Assembly (NCBI RefSeq): GCF_000708595.2
Contig: NZ_JARP01000010.1
Coordinates: 22,466 to 86,465, forward strand
Source: Flavobacterium sp. KJJ
Lineage (GTDB): Bacteria; Bacteroidota; Bacteroidia; Flavobacteriales; Flavobacteriaceae
Length of the DNA stretch: 64,000 nucleotides
Direction of reading: 5' to 3'
Part shown: positions 9,583-18,324 of the stretch, one piece after another
Layout of the letters: every line of letters begins with the position of its first letter
How positions within the stretch are numbered: position 1 is the stretch's first letter
Program-made: the position numbers and the translations under genes
The notes under the pieces: model-generated
Seen by the model: only the letters and a program-made list of their open reading frames with translations
Database searches by the model: none
What the model was told of the DNA's origin: nothing

Positions 9583-10349
9583 GGTTCTGTCACATCTGTC
9601 AGAATAAAATATAAGAATTTAAGTGACTTAAAAGTTATCCCGCCAATTTAGAAAATGATTTAAACATACTTGTCCGTGACGTAATTATCTGATGCTTCCT
9701 TAACATATGTACCACTTCAATTTCACCCGGAGTTCTTTTGGCAGATTCAAAACTTTTGAAACCTAGTTCATTTTGTATTCTCCATTTTATAAAACGATGA
9801 TCCTGTTCAATGATATTATTTAGGTATTACATTGCCGAATTTTTATATCGCAAAAAGAACGTTTATTGTTAACTCTTTTTGCAATGGTGTTCGAACCGCT
9901 TTTGTCTATATTTATTATCGTTGGTCGAAAGTTATTTTTTATTCCCTTAATTACAAATGACTGGGCACTCATTCTCTGTCTTCTTCTGGTCAAAAGAAAA
10001 TCCACCGTATCACCCAATTTATCAACAGCACGATATAAATAACACCAAATGCCTAACTTTGATATAGGTCTCATCCAATCTCTAACTAGCCCACACTCTG
10101 CCTTTCTCTTCTTCATCTTCGACTCAAGCAAAGGTGTAAACTTAAGGACCAGCGCTAAATAGTAGCATGATCAACATGAACTCCTTTAATCTTCATTAGT
10201 TCTTCAGCATCTTGGTAACTAAGTGTAAATCTTTGCTTGAAATATACTGCCTGAAGAATTATGTATTTTGGATAACAATGACCTTTCGTATTCATCTTTA
10301 ACCGGTTTAAAATTCTAAGATAAAAGTTACTCAAAGATGCGACAGAACC
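9583..10349 (-). mobile_element. Decayed IS6-family insertion sequence
   Basis: A 767-base remnant bounded by imperfect terminal inverted repeats. The left end is GGTTCTGTCACATCTGTCAG from 9583; the right end read inward from 10349 is GGTTCTGTCGCATCTTTGAG. Length and transposase type fit IS6. The 8 bases outside each end differ (GTTAATAT versus ACATTTCA), so no target duplication remains. It sits between the metallophosphoesterase gene and the GH9 operon. Confidence 0.75.
9635..10295 (-). pseudogene. IS6-family DDE transposase, broken by two frameshifts and a stop
   Basis: Three segments in different frames together cover an IS6 transposase. The N-terminal part starts near 10295 (KGHCYPKYIILQAVYFKQRF ... 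VDHATI). It ends at a TAG at about 10158, where the family has Gln before RW. One base is then missing, and the frame resumes as KFTPLLESKMKKRK, followed by the catalytic core (VDKLGDTVDFLLTRRR, INIDKSGSN). A second single-base loss near 9825 precedes the last segment (NNIIEQDHRFIKWR, ending FSKLAG with the stop at 9635-9637). The Asp of IDKSGSN and the Glu-containing C-terminal segment survive. The element cannot make an intact transposase. Confidence 0.85.
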
Positions 10350-10625
10350 ACATTTCAAATATTTATAATATATTTGTAAAACAAAAAGAATAATATTATT
10401 GCATATTAGTTCGTTCGCATTTAATTTTTTATCTCCGATTTAATATTGAAACAGCAAAAAATGAATTTGGTGCAGAATCGGTGCATTTTGGTAAAGACAG
10501 TTTAAAAAACCTAGTATAGACAGGACTTCAGTGATAAAGATCGAATCCTGCTCTCCCAAAAAAAGGGTGAAAGAAGTAAAAAGGTCACTTTTTCAATCTT
10601 TTGAAAAACCCAAAAAAATAGTGGT
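10350..10625. other. Gene-free stretch with a tRNA-3'-end-like scrap
   Basis: No coding frame is seen. At 10541-10557 the bases TCGAATCCTGCTCTCCC look like the T-loop and acceptor end of a tRNA, but no matching 5' half precedes them. The scrap and about 30 bases after it resemble 63524-63567. A second short piece, GGTGCAGAATCGGTGCA near 10470, recalls motifs at 10706 and 54290. Confidence 0.45.
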
Positions 10626-10657
10626 AAAACCTGCAAATCTTACGATTTGCAGGTTTT
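10626..10657 (+). terminator. Strong plus-strand Rho-independent terminator
   Basis: A perfect 14-bp stem (AAAACCTGCAAATC at 10626-10639, partner 10644-10657) with loop TTAC, followed by a T-rich tract on the plus strand. The nearest plus-strand gene is the metallophosphoesterase ending at 9513, on the far side of the IS6 remnant. It may be that operon's original terminator displaced by the insertion, or belong to a lost tRNA. Confidence 0.75.
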
Positions 10658-10969
10658 TTTGTTTTATACTGCTTTTCAATTTTTTTTAAACCGCTTAAAA
10701 ATTTTATGACAGAATCGTGGCAGATTTGGCTTCAGCGAAATGTACCACAAAATTGGACCTGACCACTTGTAAAAACAGTAAAAACACTTGTCCTTACATA
10801 TCGTTTCAAATTAACCTGAGGAAATCGCTTTCCCGCTGATTAATTGATTAAGATTTAAAGTTTCCAACTATTTGCAATTCCTGACTCCAGACTGAATCAA
10901 AACACAGACTGAAAATTATAACGACAATATTTAAAAATCGTTTGATATTTGCTGTATTTTAATTTTATT
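10658..10969. other. Gene-free stretch downstream of the GH9 operon
   Basis: About 310 bases with no coding frame and no convincing terminator for the GH9 gene. It contains GACAGAATCGTGGCAGAT (about 10706-10723), a motif partly shared with 54290-54306. Confidence 0.4.
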
Positions 10970-13546
10970 TTATTCTTTTTCCTTGGCCAGATCGTTTGCA
11001 GCATTCGCAAGAAAAACATACCAGGCACCGCCATCTATAATACATTCATTTTCTCCCCAAAAAAATGGCCAGTCGTCTTTATTCTCTAAATAGTCCGGTT
11101 TTAGAAAAATAAGTCCGGGAACTACTCCACCCGCAATTGTCGTAAAGTCTGCGCGATTACCTCCATAAGCTACTTTTTTAGATCTATTTCCAACGGCATT
11201 TACAAAAGATAAATTAGAATAAGGATGACAGCCTAAAAGATAATTCAATCCTTGATAAACGCTTTCTTTATTCATTATATCAGGATAACTTTTATGAATA
11301 TAGTAATTCGTACTTGCCCAATTGATAACTTGCGAACTGCCTCCCCAGCCTCTTTTTGCTATTGGTACAGCATAAGGATTCTCGGCATTTTCTATCGCCA
11401 TTTTTTCTTTATACTTAATTACATAGCCTCGTAATTTTTGTTTATAGTTGGCATCCATAGAAGAAACGGCCAATAGTGCAGAACTAATATTGAATTCTAA
11501 ATTTTCATCTAGCAATTTCCATATTTTATCTTCAAAACTTTTTTTATACTGTCTATCTTTTGTGCTTAAATAAAGTTGCAATATTGCAATCATATCGCTT
11601 CCTTTTCCCCATCTGGACATTGGGCTATTATACGGTTTTGCCTTTTTTTCTATTTCAGTTGCTTCGTTGGTCAACTTTATAGCAAGAGACAAACATTTTG
11701 CGGAAAGTGTATCATTATATCCTTTTAAAACCCTGCTTGCTGCCGCTAAAGAACCAGCAGTTCTAAAATCCAGAAATGAAGTTCGGTTTGTAAATGCCCA
11801 TCTGTCATCAAGCGTACCACTGGAAACACCGTTAGATTCATATGCTTTAAGAGTGGAATTATAAGGGAGATTATCTGTCTCAGTAGAAGCATCGCCTAAA
11901 TGATGGTACTGATGAAGATTTGGCACCACTATACCTCTAACAGGATGACCAATATTTTCAACTTGTGCGACAAGATTCAGTACGCCGTGTTCTATTTGTT
12001 GCAATAAATCAGGCTGACCATCAGGACGGTGAATATCTACAAACTGTGTTTCTTGATCAATATAAGTTTCGTCTCTTTTGACTTTGAATGCTTCCCATGA
12101 TTCTACAAAACTATTAATTACGCTTACATGTGAAAAAGTCTGAATATCAAAATCGCCGGCATCAAACCAGCCGCCTACTGCCATTCCGGGAATTCGTTCT
12201 AAGGATTTATATTTAGTATCTGTTGTAGGACCTTGTTTATAACCGTCAAAGTGTTCATGATTGATTGGTGCCTGAAGACAATCGTCTAAAAATGGTTTTC
12301 CGTGCCAGACTCTATACGCTTCATTCACTTCCATGTGATCCATTTGAACAGGAAACCACACATCCATGGTAGGATGCCATATCTCCGAATAAATATCATC
12401 CTCTATCTGAAAAGTATTTGTTTTTTGATCGCCATATTGAATATAATAAAGTCCTTTTTCCTGAACAGCACTAAAATCAAATTGAGCATAATTATATCTT
12501 AGATAATTTCCCCAAACCTTGACATCGGCTTTTAATTTCTCTACAAATTTTCCGTCTTCACCTAGTTTAAAAATTGATGCCGTTATTAACGCTTTATCAT
12601 TTTTATCAAGTTCTATAACAGCCACTTTCTTTTGGCTGGGCATGTAGCCTACTTGCGAAAATCCTATTACTGGTGGTCTTTTCCAATTCGGAATTGCATT
12701 GGGTTCTACATACCAAGTCATTACTTTGCCTTTTTTGTTTGAAGGAAGAATACTTCTTGCTATAAACCAGCCGTTCTGTCCCAAATTTCTCCCGTCAAAA
12801 AGCATTACATCCTGATCTTCAGACTGAATTTTTACTGTTCGTTCTGGATTTTCAGGTGCAAAAATTAAATTTTTACCTGATTCTAAAGGAAGAGTTGTTA
12901 TAAATTCATTTCTCCCACGATCATCAAATGTAGTATGTCCAGCAAACTGTGGGATTTTTTGAGATAAAGGTCGAATTTCAGTAGTACCAGCAGGATATCT
13001 TGGGAAAGTTCCTGCTTTTCCATCCACTAAATAATTGCTTTCAAAATAAGAAGTTGGTATAAATTCTAAATTAAATCCCGCTCTTCCTTCCAGCTCTTTT
13101 GGAACAGGTTTATCTAATACAACATTGATTACAACACCTTTTCCTTTTGCTGTAACTACGATTTTCGAATCAAAATTAAATTCCTCATATCTTAGTGTAA
13201 CTTCAATACTATTGTTAGCCTTATCAACTTTACGGCTAATCATTTTTGGAATTAAATCCCATTGTTCCGGTGTATTTTGAAGCCTGATTGCGCCGCCGGT
13301 TACCGTTCTCACACCATGATGAATAAATTCTATTCCGGCCGTTTTTTCGTCAAAAAACATTCCGTTGTATTCGTTGTTAAAAACCCAGACATTAAGTCCG
13401 GGAGTTTCAAAATATTCTTTTTCGTTTAATACTAAATTCTGAGAAAATGACTTATTTGCAAGACTAAACAAACAAAAAAATATAATTACTTTTTTTAATA
13501 AAGTTTTATTGAAAACCATTACTAACATACTATTAAGTTTACACAT
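10970..13546 (-). CDS. Secreted glycoside hydrolase family 9 endoglucanase-type enzyme
   Basis: From the ATG at 13546 the protein has 858 residues. The frame extends to 13591, but a Sec signal (KTLLKKVIIFFCLFSLANKSFSQ) fits better near this start; an ATG at 13519 is also possible. After about 275 residues of a beta-rich N-terminal region of unknown role comes a CelD_N-like Ig module (PPVIGFSQVGYMPSQKKVAV). The GH9 (alpha/alpha)6 domain follows. It shows the catalytic Asp motif GGWFDAGDFDIQ (D462, D465) and the C-terminal acid GENECIIDGG (E834). GH9 enzymes are inverting beta-1,4-glucanases, and some act on xyloglucan or mixed-linkage glucan. It is the last gene of the operon with GH43, GH8 and CE1, which suggests a mixed xylan/glucan substrate. 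Substrate specificity is not readable here. Confidence 0.88.
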   Translation of the reverse strand: MCKLNSMLVMVFNKTLLKKVIIFFCLFSLANKSFSQNLVLNEKEYFETPGLNVWVFNNEYNGMFFDEKTAGIEFIHHGVRTVTGGAIRLQNTPEQWDLIPKMISRKVDKANNSIEVTLRYEEFNFDSKIVVTAKGKGVVINVVLDKPVPKELEGRAGFNLEFIPTSYFESNYLVDGKAGTFPRYPAGTTEIRPLSQKIPQFAGHTTFDDRGRNEFITTLPLESGKNLIFAPENPERTVKIQSEDQDVMLFDGRNLGQNGWFIARSILPSNKKGKVMTWYVEPNAIPNWKRPPVIGFSQVGYMPSQKKVAVIELDKNDKALITASIFKLGEDGKFVEKLKADVKVWGNYLRYNYAQFDFSAVQEKGLYYIQYGDQKTNTFQIEDDIYSEIWHPTMDVWFPVQMDHMEVNEAYRVWHGKPFLDDCLQAPINHEHFDGYKQGPTTDTKYKSLERIPGMAVGGWFDAGDFDIQTFSHVSVINSFVESWEAFKVKRDETYIDQETQFVDIHRPDGQPDLLQQIEHGVLNLVAQVENIGHPVRGIVVPNLHQYHHLGDASTETDNLPYNSTLKAYESNGVSSGTLDDRWAFTNRTSFLDFRTAGSLAAASRVLKGYNDTLSAKCLSLAIKLTNEATEIEKKAKPYNSPMSRWGKGSDMIAILQLYLSTKDRQYKKSFEDKIWKLLDENLEFNISSALLAVSSMDANYKQKLRGYVIKYKEKMAIENAENPYAVPIAKRGWGGSSQVINWASTNYYIHKSYPDIMNKESVYQGLNYLLGCHPYSNLSFVNAVGNRSKKVAYGGNRADFTTIAGGVVPGLIFLKPDYLENKDDWPFFWGENECIIDGGAWYVFLANAANDLAKEKE

Positions 13547-13680
13547 AATTTTATATTTAATTATTAAAACCAACAACAAGTACCTGGACAAATGAATTGT
13601 TTGAATGTCATGTTTTGGGGCAAATACAATTCATCGCCAGATACTGTATATTAAAATGAATGAATTAGTAATCCTGGAAA

Positions 13681-14808
13681 TCACTTTTCTTTAAATAAAA
13701 GTGGTGCTAATTCTTTGAAGCTTCGACGCCAGGTTTGAAATTCGTGTCCGGTATTTTCGGAAATATAGGGAACCGCATTAAAACCAGCAGTTTTAAGAGT
13801 TGCCACAGCATCTTTAATACCATCAGGCCGCTCTTTGCTTCCACAACTTAAAAAGATCAATTTGACTTTTGATTTATCTTTAATGTCTTCCGGTTTATAA
13901 ATTCCTCCACTAAGAAGTGCATAATAAGAGAAAACCTCCGGTTTATTAAGAGTTATCATTTTTGTTTCCATTCCTCCCATTGATAAACCACCCATCGCAC
14001 GATTAGCAGAATTTGCCAGCGTACGGAAATTTGAATCCACATACGGAATTAAATCCTCTACCAAAACCGTTTGAAAGGGTTCTATTTTGAAACTTGCCAA
14101 ACCACCGTATTTAATTTCATTGGTCATACCGTACGTCATTACAATAATGAATGATTTTATTTTGCCTTCTGCTATCAAATTATCCATGATCAAATTGACG
14201 TGTCCCTGATTGCTCCATGCTGTTTCGTCTTCTCCCCAGCCGTGTTGTAAATACAAAACCGGATATTGCTTTGATTTATCTTTATGATATCCTGGTGGGG
14301 TATAAACAAAAGCCCTGCGAGAGGTATTAGTGCTTTTTGAAGGAAAAAGAATTTGCTGTACGTTTCCGTGCGGAACATTTTTTAAGGCATAAAAATCCTG
14401 ATCATGTGCGGGTATTTCAATGCCGCTTTCCCAACGCGTAGAACCGTAAAAATTAAGTGCTCCCGGATCGTTAAAAACGCCTCCATCGATAGTTACATGA
14501 TAATAATGAAAGCCTTCATCCATGGCGCCTGCTGTTGTTCCACGCCAAATACCGTCTTCTCCTTTTGCAAGAACGGTTCCTCCTTTTGTTCCACCTAATC
14601 CAAGGCTTACTACGACAGATTTGGCTTCGGGAGCCAGAATTTGAAATCGTGCATAACCCTGAGAATTAACTTGCGGGTATTCCTGTCCGGGCTGATTAAG
14701 GGTTGAAGGTTTAAAATCTTCGGCAATAGCGGTTTGATTTGTTTGTGAAAAACCTATAAAACCTGATAAAATAAATGCCCATAACATAACAATTGTATAT
14801 TGTTTCAT
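13681..14808 (-). CDS. Secreted CE1-type esterase with N-terminal E-set (CBM48-like) domain
   Basis: A 375-residue protein with a signal peptide ending near FIGFSQ. Residues about 40-140 form an early-set/CBM48-like domain (ARFQILAPEAKSVVVSLG, GFHYYHVTIDG). It is followed by an esterase D-like alpha/beta hydrolase (RRAFVYTPPGYHKDK, YPVLYLQHGWGEDETAW). The nucleophile is S276 in GLSMGG; a late ENTGHEFQTWR supplies the likely His. This architecture is typical of Bacteroidota feruloyl or acetyl xylan esterases. It closely resembles in layout the last third of the large esterase at 49435-52152. It lies 27 bases after the GH8 gene in the GH43-GH8-CE1-GH9 operon. Whether it removes ferulate or acetate cannot be decided from sequence. 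Confidence 0.87.
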   Translation of the reverse strand: MKQYTIVMLWAFILSGFIGFSQTNQTAIAEDFKPSTLNQPGQEYPQVNSQGYARFQILAPEAKSVVVSLGLGGTKGGTVLAKGEDGIWRGTTAGAMDEGFHYYHVTIDGGVFNDPGALNFYGSTRWESGIEIPAHDQDFYALKNVPHGNVQQILFPSKSTNTSRRAFVYTPPGYHKDKSKQYPVLYLQHGWGEDETAWSNQGHVNLIMDNLIAEGKIKSFIIVMTYGMTNEIKYGGLASFKIEPFQTVLVEDLIPYVDSNFRTLANSANRAMGGLSMGGMETKMITLNKPEVFSYYALLSGGIYKPEDIKDKSKVKLIFLSCGSKERPDGIKDAVATLKTAGFNAVPYISENTGHEFQTWRRSFKELAPLLFKEK

Positions 14809-14835
14809 ATTTTTTATTTTTTAGATTTAAAAAAA

Positions 14836-16131
14836 TTATTTTACTGTTGGCGTTATAATTTGATAATTCCCACTAAGATGCATTAAACTGAAGAGATACA
14901 TTAATCCATCATAATACGGATCGAAGTAACCATCTTCATACGGTTCCAGTTTCGCATTCCAAAGGGCATGAACAAAATCCATACTTGTTTTATCGGGATT
15001 GACAAGTGATGCTGTTGCCGAAGTCGCTACTAATCCTATGGAATGTCTGAGTTTTTTAACGGGACCAGCTTGCAGTATAAACTCTGGTTTAGAACCATCC
15101 AGATTAAATTGATCTTCAAAAGTGTCTAATCCTTTGGATCTAAGAAAATTTTGGAATTTTACGGCATATTCTTCCTGCCATTTTTTATCTTTTCCATACC
15201 ACGTATAATCCATTGCAATATTCATAGGAACACGCCACGAATCATAACGAAATCCTCCAGGCATCCATGGTGTAGGATGTGGTTCTCCTGTGAATTCGGT
15301 GTAATCTGAATTTAGTCCTGTTACAGGATGAGTAGCTTTATGGAGAAAATTGCGAGACACATCGGCACATTCTTTATAAAATTGCTCGTGACCATCTTTA
15401 GCATACAAAGCCCATATTTCATAGAAGGCCGGAACATGATAAGATGGATCTGTCCAGTTATAACCTCCTCTTTCAGGCACAAAAGATATTTGCTTGTACT
15501 CCGTATTTATTATATTATGAATACCAGCTGTACCGTCTTTTTTCCACATAGCATCGAGTATTCTTCTGGCTTCCTTATAATAATTTATTCCGGTATCATT
15601 TCCCCATCTATTAGAAGCAAAAAGCAAACTGGTGATATAGTATAATTCTCCATCTGAAGCAGAGCCGGGCGAATTTTGTTTTTTAGTTTCAGGGTTTACA
15701 CTCCATGCAAAATAAGCTTCTCTTGGTCCTTCCTGATGTTGCATGTATTTGACAGACCATCTCCAGATGCGGTCGAAAACCTCTTTTTTATTCATTTGAA
15801 CAGCGACCATCATTCCATACGACATTCCCTCTGTACGGGCATCTTTGTTTTTAACATCCGAAACATATCCTAAAGAATCACCTTCTTCAAAATACACTTT
15901 GTTTGGCCCTTCAAAAACGTCATAATAGGCTTTGGCTACTTTCTTATCTATTTCAGCCTGACTATAGCCTGCTTCCTTAAAAAGATTGCGGTACTTAGGT
16001 CTGGATTCTGATTTTTCTGCTTTCTTTTTAATTTGACCAACGACCAAAACGGGTAAAATCAATCCGAACACCAATACCAAAACGTGAATCCTAATCAGAA
16101 ATTCATTTGCAAAACTTTTATCTATTATCAT
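14836..16131 (-). CDS. GH8 reducing-end xylose-releasing exo-oligoxylanase (Rex-type)
   Basis: A 431-residue protein with an N-terminal hydrophobic signal (about 10-32). The GH8 (alpha/alpha)6 domain shows ARTEGMSYGMMVAVQ with the catalytic acid E101. It also shows FRYDSWRVPMNIAMDYTW with D297 at the position of the general base, plus the aromatic-rich PSYHVPAFYEIWA. The pattern matches the Rex enzymes (EC 3.2.1.156) more than endo-glucanases of GH8. Rex enzymes remove xylose from the reducing end of xylo-oligosaccharides. Only 11 bases separate it from the GH43 gene upstream and 27 from the CE1 gene downstream, so it is the second cistron of the operon. The family is certain and the subfamily likely. 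Confidence 0.87.
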   Translation of the reverse strand: MIIDKSFANEFLIRIHVLVLVFGLILPVLVVGQIKKKAEKSESRPKYRNLFKEAGYSQAEIDKKVAKAYYDVFEGPNKVYFEEGDSLGYVSDVKNKDARTEGMSYGMMVAVQMNKKEVFDRIWRWSVKYMQHQEGPREAYFAWSVNPETKKQNSPGSASDGELYYITSLLFASNRWGNDTGINYYKEARRILDAMWKKDGTAGIHNIINTEYKQISFVPERGGYNWTDPSYHVPAFYEIWALYAKDGHEQFYKECADVSRNFLHKATHPVTGLNSDYTEFTGEPHPTPWMPGGFRYDSWRVPMNIAMDYTWYGKDKKWQEEYAVKFQNFLRSKGLDTFEDQFNLDGSKPEFILQAGPVKKLRHSIGLVATSATASLVNPDKTSMDFVHALWNAKLEPYEDGYFDPYYDGLMYLFSLMHLSGNYQIITPTVK

Positions 16132-16142
16132 AATTTATCTTT

Positions 16143-17693
16143 TTAATATTTAATTCTAAACCAATCAAAATCAACATATCCTCCAGTATTTTTTGTCGCA
16201 TAATTGAACAATCCAAAACGATAGCCCATAAAATGCGGAAGCGTATATTTCATTTTTAAAGTTTCGCCTATCGGGTTCCAAACTTTTCCATCGAGACTGT
16301 AGAAAAAATTGGCTTCATCTTTTTTGTTTGTAAAATCACAATCAATTTTAAAATAAACCAGATTTTGATCTAAAGCAATTCGCTGTACTTCAACAGCTTT
16401 GTCTTTATTGGTATTTACCATTACTATTGATTTTTTGCCTTCTTCTACTTTCACTCCAACCAGTCCGTATTCTTTTTGTAAGGCAGATAATCCGGCAAAA
16501 TCACCGTCCTTCATTTTAGAAATATCCAAAAAAACAGAAGCTGAGCTTGCTGGACCAATTGTACGTTGTGTGAGTGTATTTCTTGCTAAGAGAAAATCAG
16601 TATCAATTCTTCCTGTTTTAAGGCGCAGGAATCCTTTTCTTTCTTTTAAAGACCAAAGTGTATTATCCGGATTGTGATTCCATTGCCAAACTAATGGCAG
16701 CACTTGTTCCCCTTTTTTGCGGTTGAATTCATCTGAGGCAACCAAATTCGGAATTAAGCTTTTACTTACTGGCAGATCTAATTTTTCAGGAACTTTTCCA
16801 TTTTTGCCTAATATTGGCCAACCGTCTTCCCATTTTACAGGAACCAGATACGGAATTCTGCCAACAGCTCCATAATCGCGAAAAAGATAAGAGAACCATC
16901 GACCGTCGGGAGTGTCTATAAGTCCGCCCTGAGCAACGCCTAAATCCTGTAAACCTACTTTTCCTTCCCATGGACCATTAATATTGTCAGCTCTATGAAT
17001 TATTACAGTACGCATTCCGCCTTGGGGCCAGCAAATATTAAACAGGTAATATTTTCCTTTTATTTTAAATAACTGAGAACCTTCTGCACCTAGCATAATA
17101 TTGTTTCCAGCAGGTGCACTGGCGTTCTCTATAATAACTTTATCCGGAACATTTTGCTTAATTCCGGTTAAATCATCATTGAGTTCAACCAGTTTGATTT
17201 TGCCTGCTCCGTAAATTAAATAAACCTTACCGTCATCATCAAAAAACAAAGAATGGTCGTGATAATCCGGTTTAAAAGAAAATCTTTGCCAGTTCCCTTT
17301 TTCTATGTCTTTCGTTTTAAAAATATAGGTCTCACCTGTAGTTTGTGCAAAAGTAGTCACATAATAAATTCCGTTATGAAAACGCAGACTACTTGCCCAG
17401 GAACCTCTTCCATACGTGCTTTTTCCTTCTGTTAAATTTAATTCCGGCATATCTGCCAAAGTATCATAGGCATAATTGATGATTTTCCAATTGACAAGAT
17501 CTGTCGATTTCATAATAGGCAAACCCGGACTCATGTGTATTGTAGTACTGCTCATATAATAATTTTCACCTACTCTGATTATGGACATATCAGGCACATC
17601 AGTAAAAAGTATTGGATTCTGGGCTTGCGCCAAAGTAACAGCCTGAATAAGCAAAACAAAAAAGACGAAAATGAACTTAATACCTTTTTTCAT
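16143..17693 (-). CDS. GH43 (subfamily 12-like) beta-xylosidase / alpha-arabinofuranosidase
   Basis: A 516-residue secreted enzyme (signal peptide to about residue 24). The five-bladed propeller begins FTDVPDMSIIRVGENYYMSS with the likely base D35. It continues with PGLPIMKSTDLVNW, DHSLFFDDDGKVYLIYG (modulating Asp) and MLGAEGSQLFKIKGKYYL (likely acid Glu, near residue 200). From about 330 a beta-sandwich of the GH43 C-terminal type follows (SDEFNRKKGEQ, LDGKVWNPIGETL). The sequence style (DVPDMS, SPGLPIMKS) is that of GH43_12, whose members remove arabinose or xylose from arabinoxylan. It is the first gene of the operon. Its leader is long (about 235 bases) and its promoter carries the CAACCGGTTG palindrome shared with the other GH43 operon. 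Confidence 0.86.
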   Translation of the reverse strand: MKKGIKFIFVFFVLLIQAVTLAQAQNPILFTDVPDMSIIRVGENYYMSSTTIHMSPGLPIMKSTDLVNWKIINYAYDTLADMPELNLTEGKSTYGRGSWASSLRFHNGIYYVTTFAQTTGETYIFKTKDIEKGNWQRFSFKPDYHDHSLFFDDDGKVYLIYGAGKIKLVELNDDLTGIKQNVPDKVIIENASAPAGNNIMLGAEGSQLFKIKGKYYLFNICWPQGGMRTVIIHRADNINGPWEGKVGLQDLGVAQGGLIDTPDGRWFSYLFRDYGAVGRIPYLVPVKWEDGWPILGKNGKVPEKLDLPVSKSLIPNLVASDEFNRKKGEQVLPLVWQWNHNPDNTLWSLKERKGFLRLKTGRIDTDFLLARNTLTQRTIGPASSASVFLDISKMKDGDFAGLSALQKEYGLVGVKVEEGKKSIVMVNTNKDKAVEVQRIALDQNLVYFKIDCDFTNKKDEANFFYSLDGKVWNPIGETLKMKYTLPHFMGYRFGLFNYATKNTGGYVDFDWFRIKY

Positions 17694-17758
17694 GGCGTAA
17701 AGATTAAATTAAAAGAAACCTTTATCGAATTACATATCGTATAATTCCAGCGTAACGA

Positions 17759-17790
17759 AAAAGCCGAAAGTGTTTAAGCTTCCGGCTTTT
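17759..17790 (-). promoter_or_regulatory. Terminator-like hairpin in the GH43 operon leader
   Basis: AAAAGCCG(A)AAG at 17759-17770 pairs with CTTCCGGCTTTT at 17779-17790. On the minus strand it is followed by TTTTTCG. It lies between the candidate promoter (-7 at 17941-17934) and the GH43 start codon at 17693. It could attenuate the operon or be a remnant terminator. A weaker stem (17800-17818 region) lies just upstream of it. Confidence 0.4.
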
Positions 17791-17915
17791 AATTTAAAAA
17801 CTAACTCTTAAACTTAGTTATAAACCAATTTGTAAAATAACACTTATAACCAACATTAATTTTTAAACCTAAAATCATAATCTTCAATTGTATAGCAGTT
17901 ACATTATAATAAATT

Positions 17916-17973
17916 TAATAAGTGTATTTATCACAAATATAAATAAAAACAATTAATACACAACCGGTTGCTT
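17916..17973 (-). promoter_or_regulatory. Promoter and palindromic operator of the GH43-GH8-CE1-GH9 operon
   Basis: Read on the minus strand, the -7 element TATATTTG lies at 17941-17934 and a TTG at 17963-17961, with a 19-base spacer that suits Bacteroidota promoters. The TTG is part of a palindrome, CAACCGGTTG (17961-17970), so a bound protein would cover the -33 region. The 16-base ACACAACCGGTTGCTT (17958-17973) recurs exactly at 54005-54020. The 26 bases 17916-17941 match 53966-53991 at 24 positions. The symmetry with a central CG is the style of LacI-family operators. The regulator itself is not in this window. Confidence 0.65.
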
Positions 17974-18324
17974 AAATATTTATGGTTAGAATCATCAAAA
18001 AAAACTATATAAAAAACATTATAAATATTTTTTATGTTAAAAAAATATACAATATCAGTTTATCGGGTGATTTTAATTAAGAAGTTTGACAATTTAAAGG
18101 GCTTACTGCATTTTCTATGAATAACTCGCAAAAGTTAAATCAAGAAACTTATTATCAATTAGTTGCAAATAATTACAATAAAAAATCTTACGCAATTACC
18201 ATACAAAATGATTAAAACAATGAGGTGCCGTATCGAATAAAAAGATAATTTCGACTGATAATCGAAAAAAAAAGATTCTGCTAAAATTAAATTTATAAAA
18301 GACTTTTTAGTTTTAGGCATTGGT
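17974..18324. other. Gene-free AT-rich stretch between the DUF255 gene and the GH43 promoter
   Basis: About 350 bases without a plausible coding frame. A short stem (TTTCGA at 18249-18254 with TCGAAA at 18262-18267) could act as a weak terminator for the DUF255 gene ending at 18325. I see nothing else. Confidence 0.4.

Noticed and set aside
10298..10310. TTAACCGGTTTAA as a further operator copy
   Set aside because: It shares only the AACCGGTT centre, lacks the CA/TG flanks of the two promoter copies, and lies inside the decayed transposase.
9575..10357. Target-site duplication around the IS6 remnant
   Set aside because: The 8 bases outside each terminal repeat (GTTAATAT and ACATTTCA) do not match, so no duplication can be claimed.
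10541..10557. Possible tRNA gene at TCGAATCCTGCTCTCCC
   Set aside because: Only a T-arm/acceptor-like 3' part is present. No complementary acceptor 5' strand, D-arm or anticodon stem precedes it within 90 bases.
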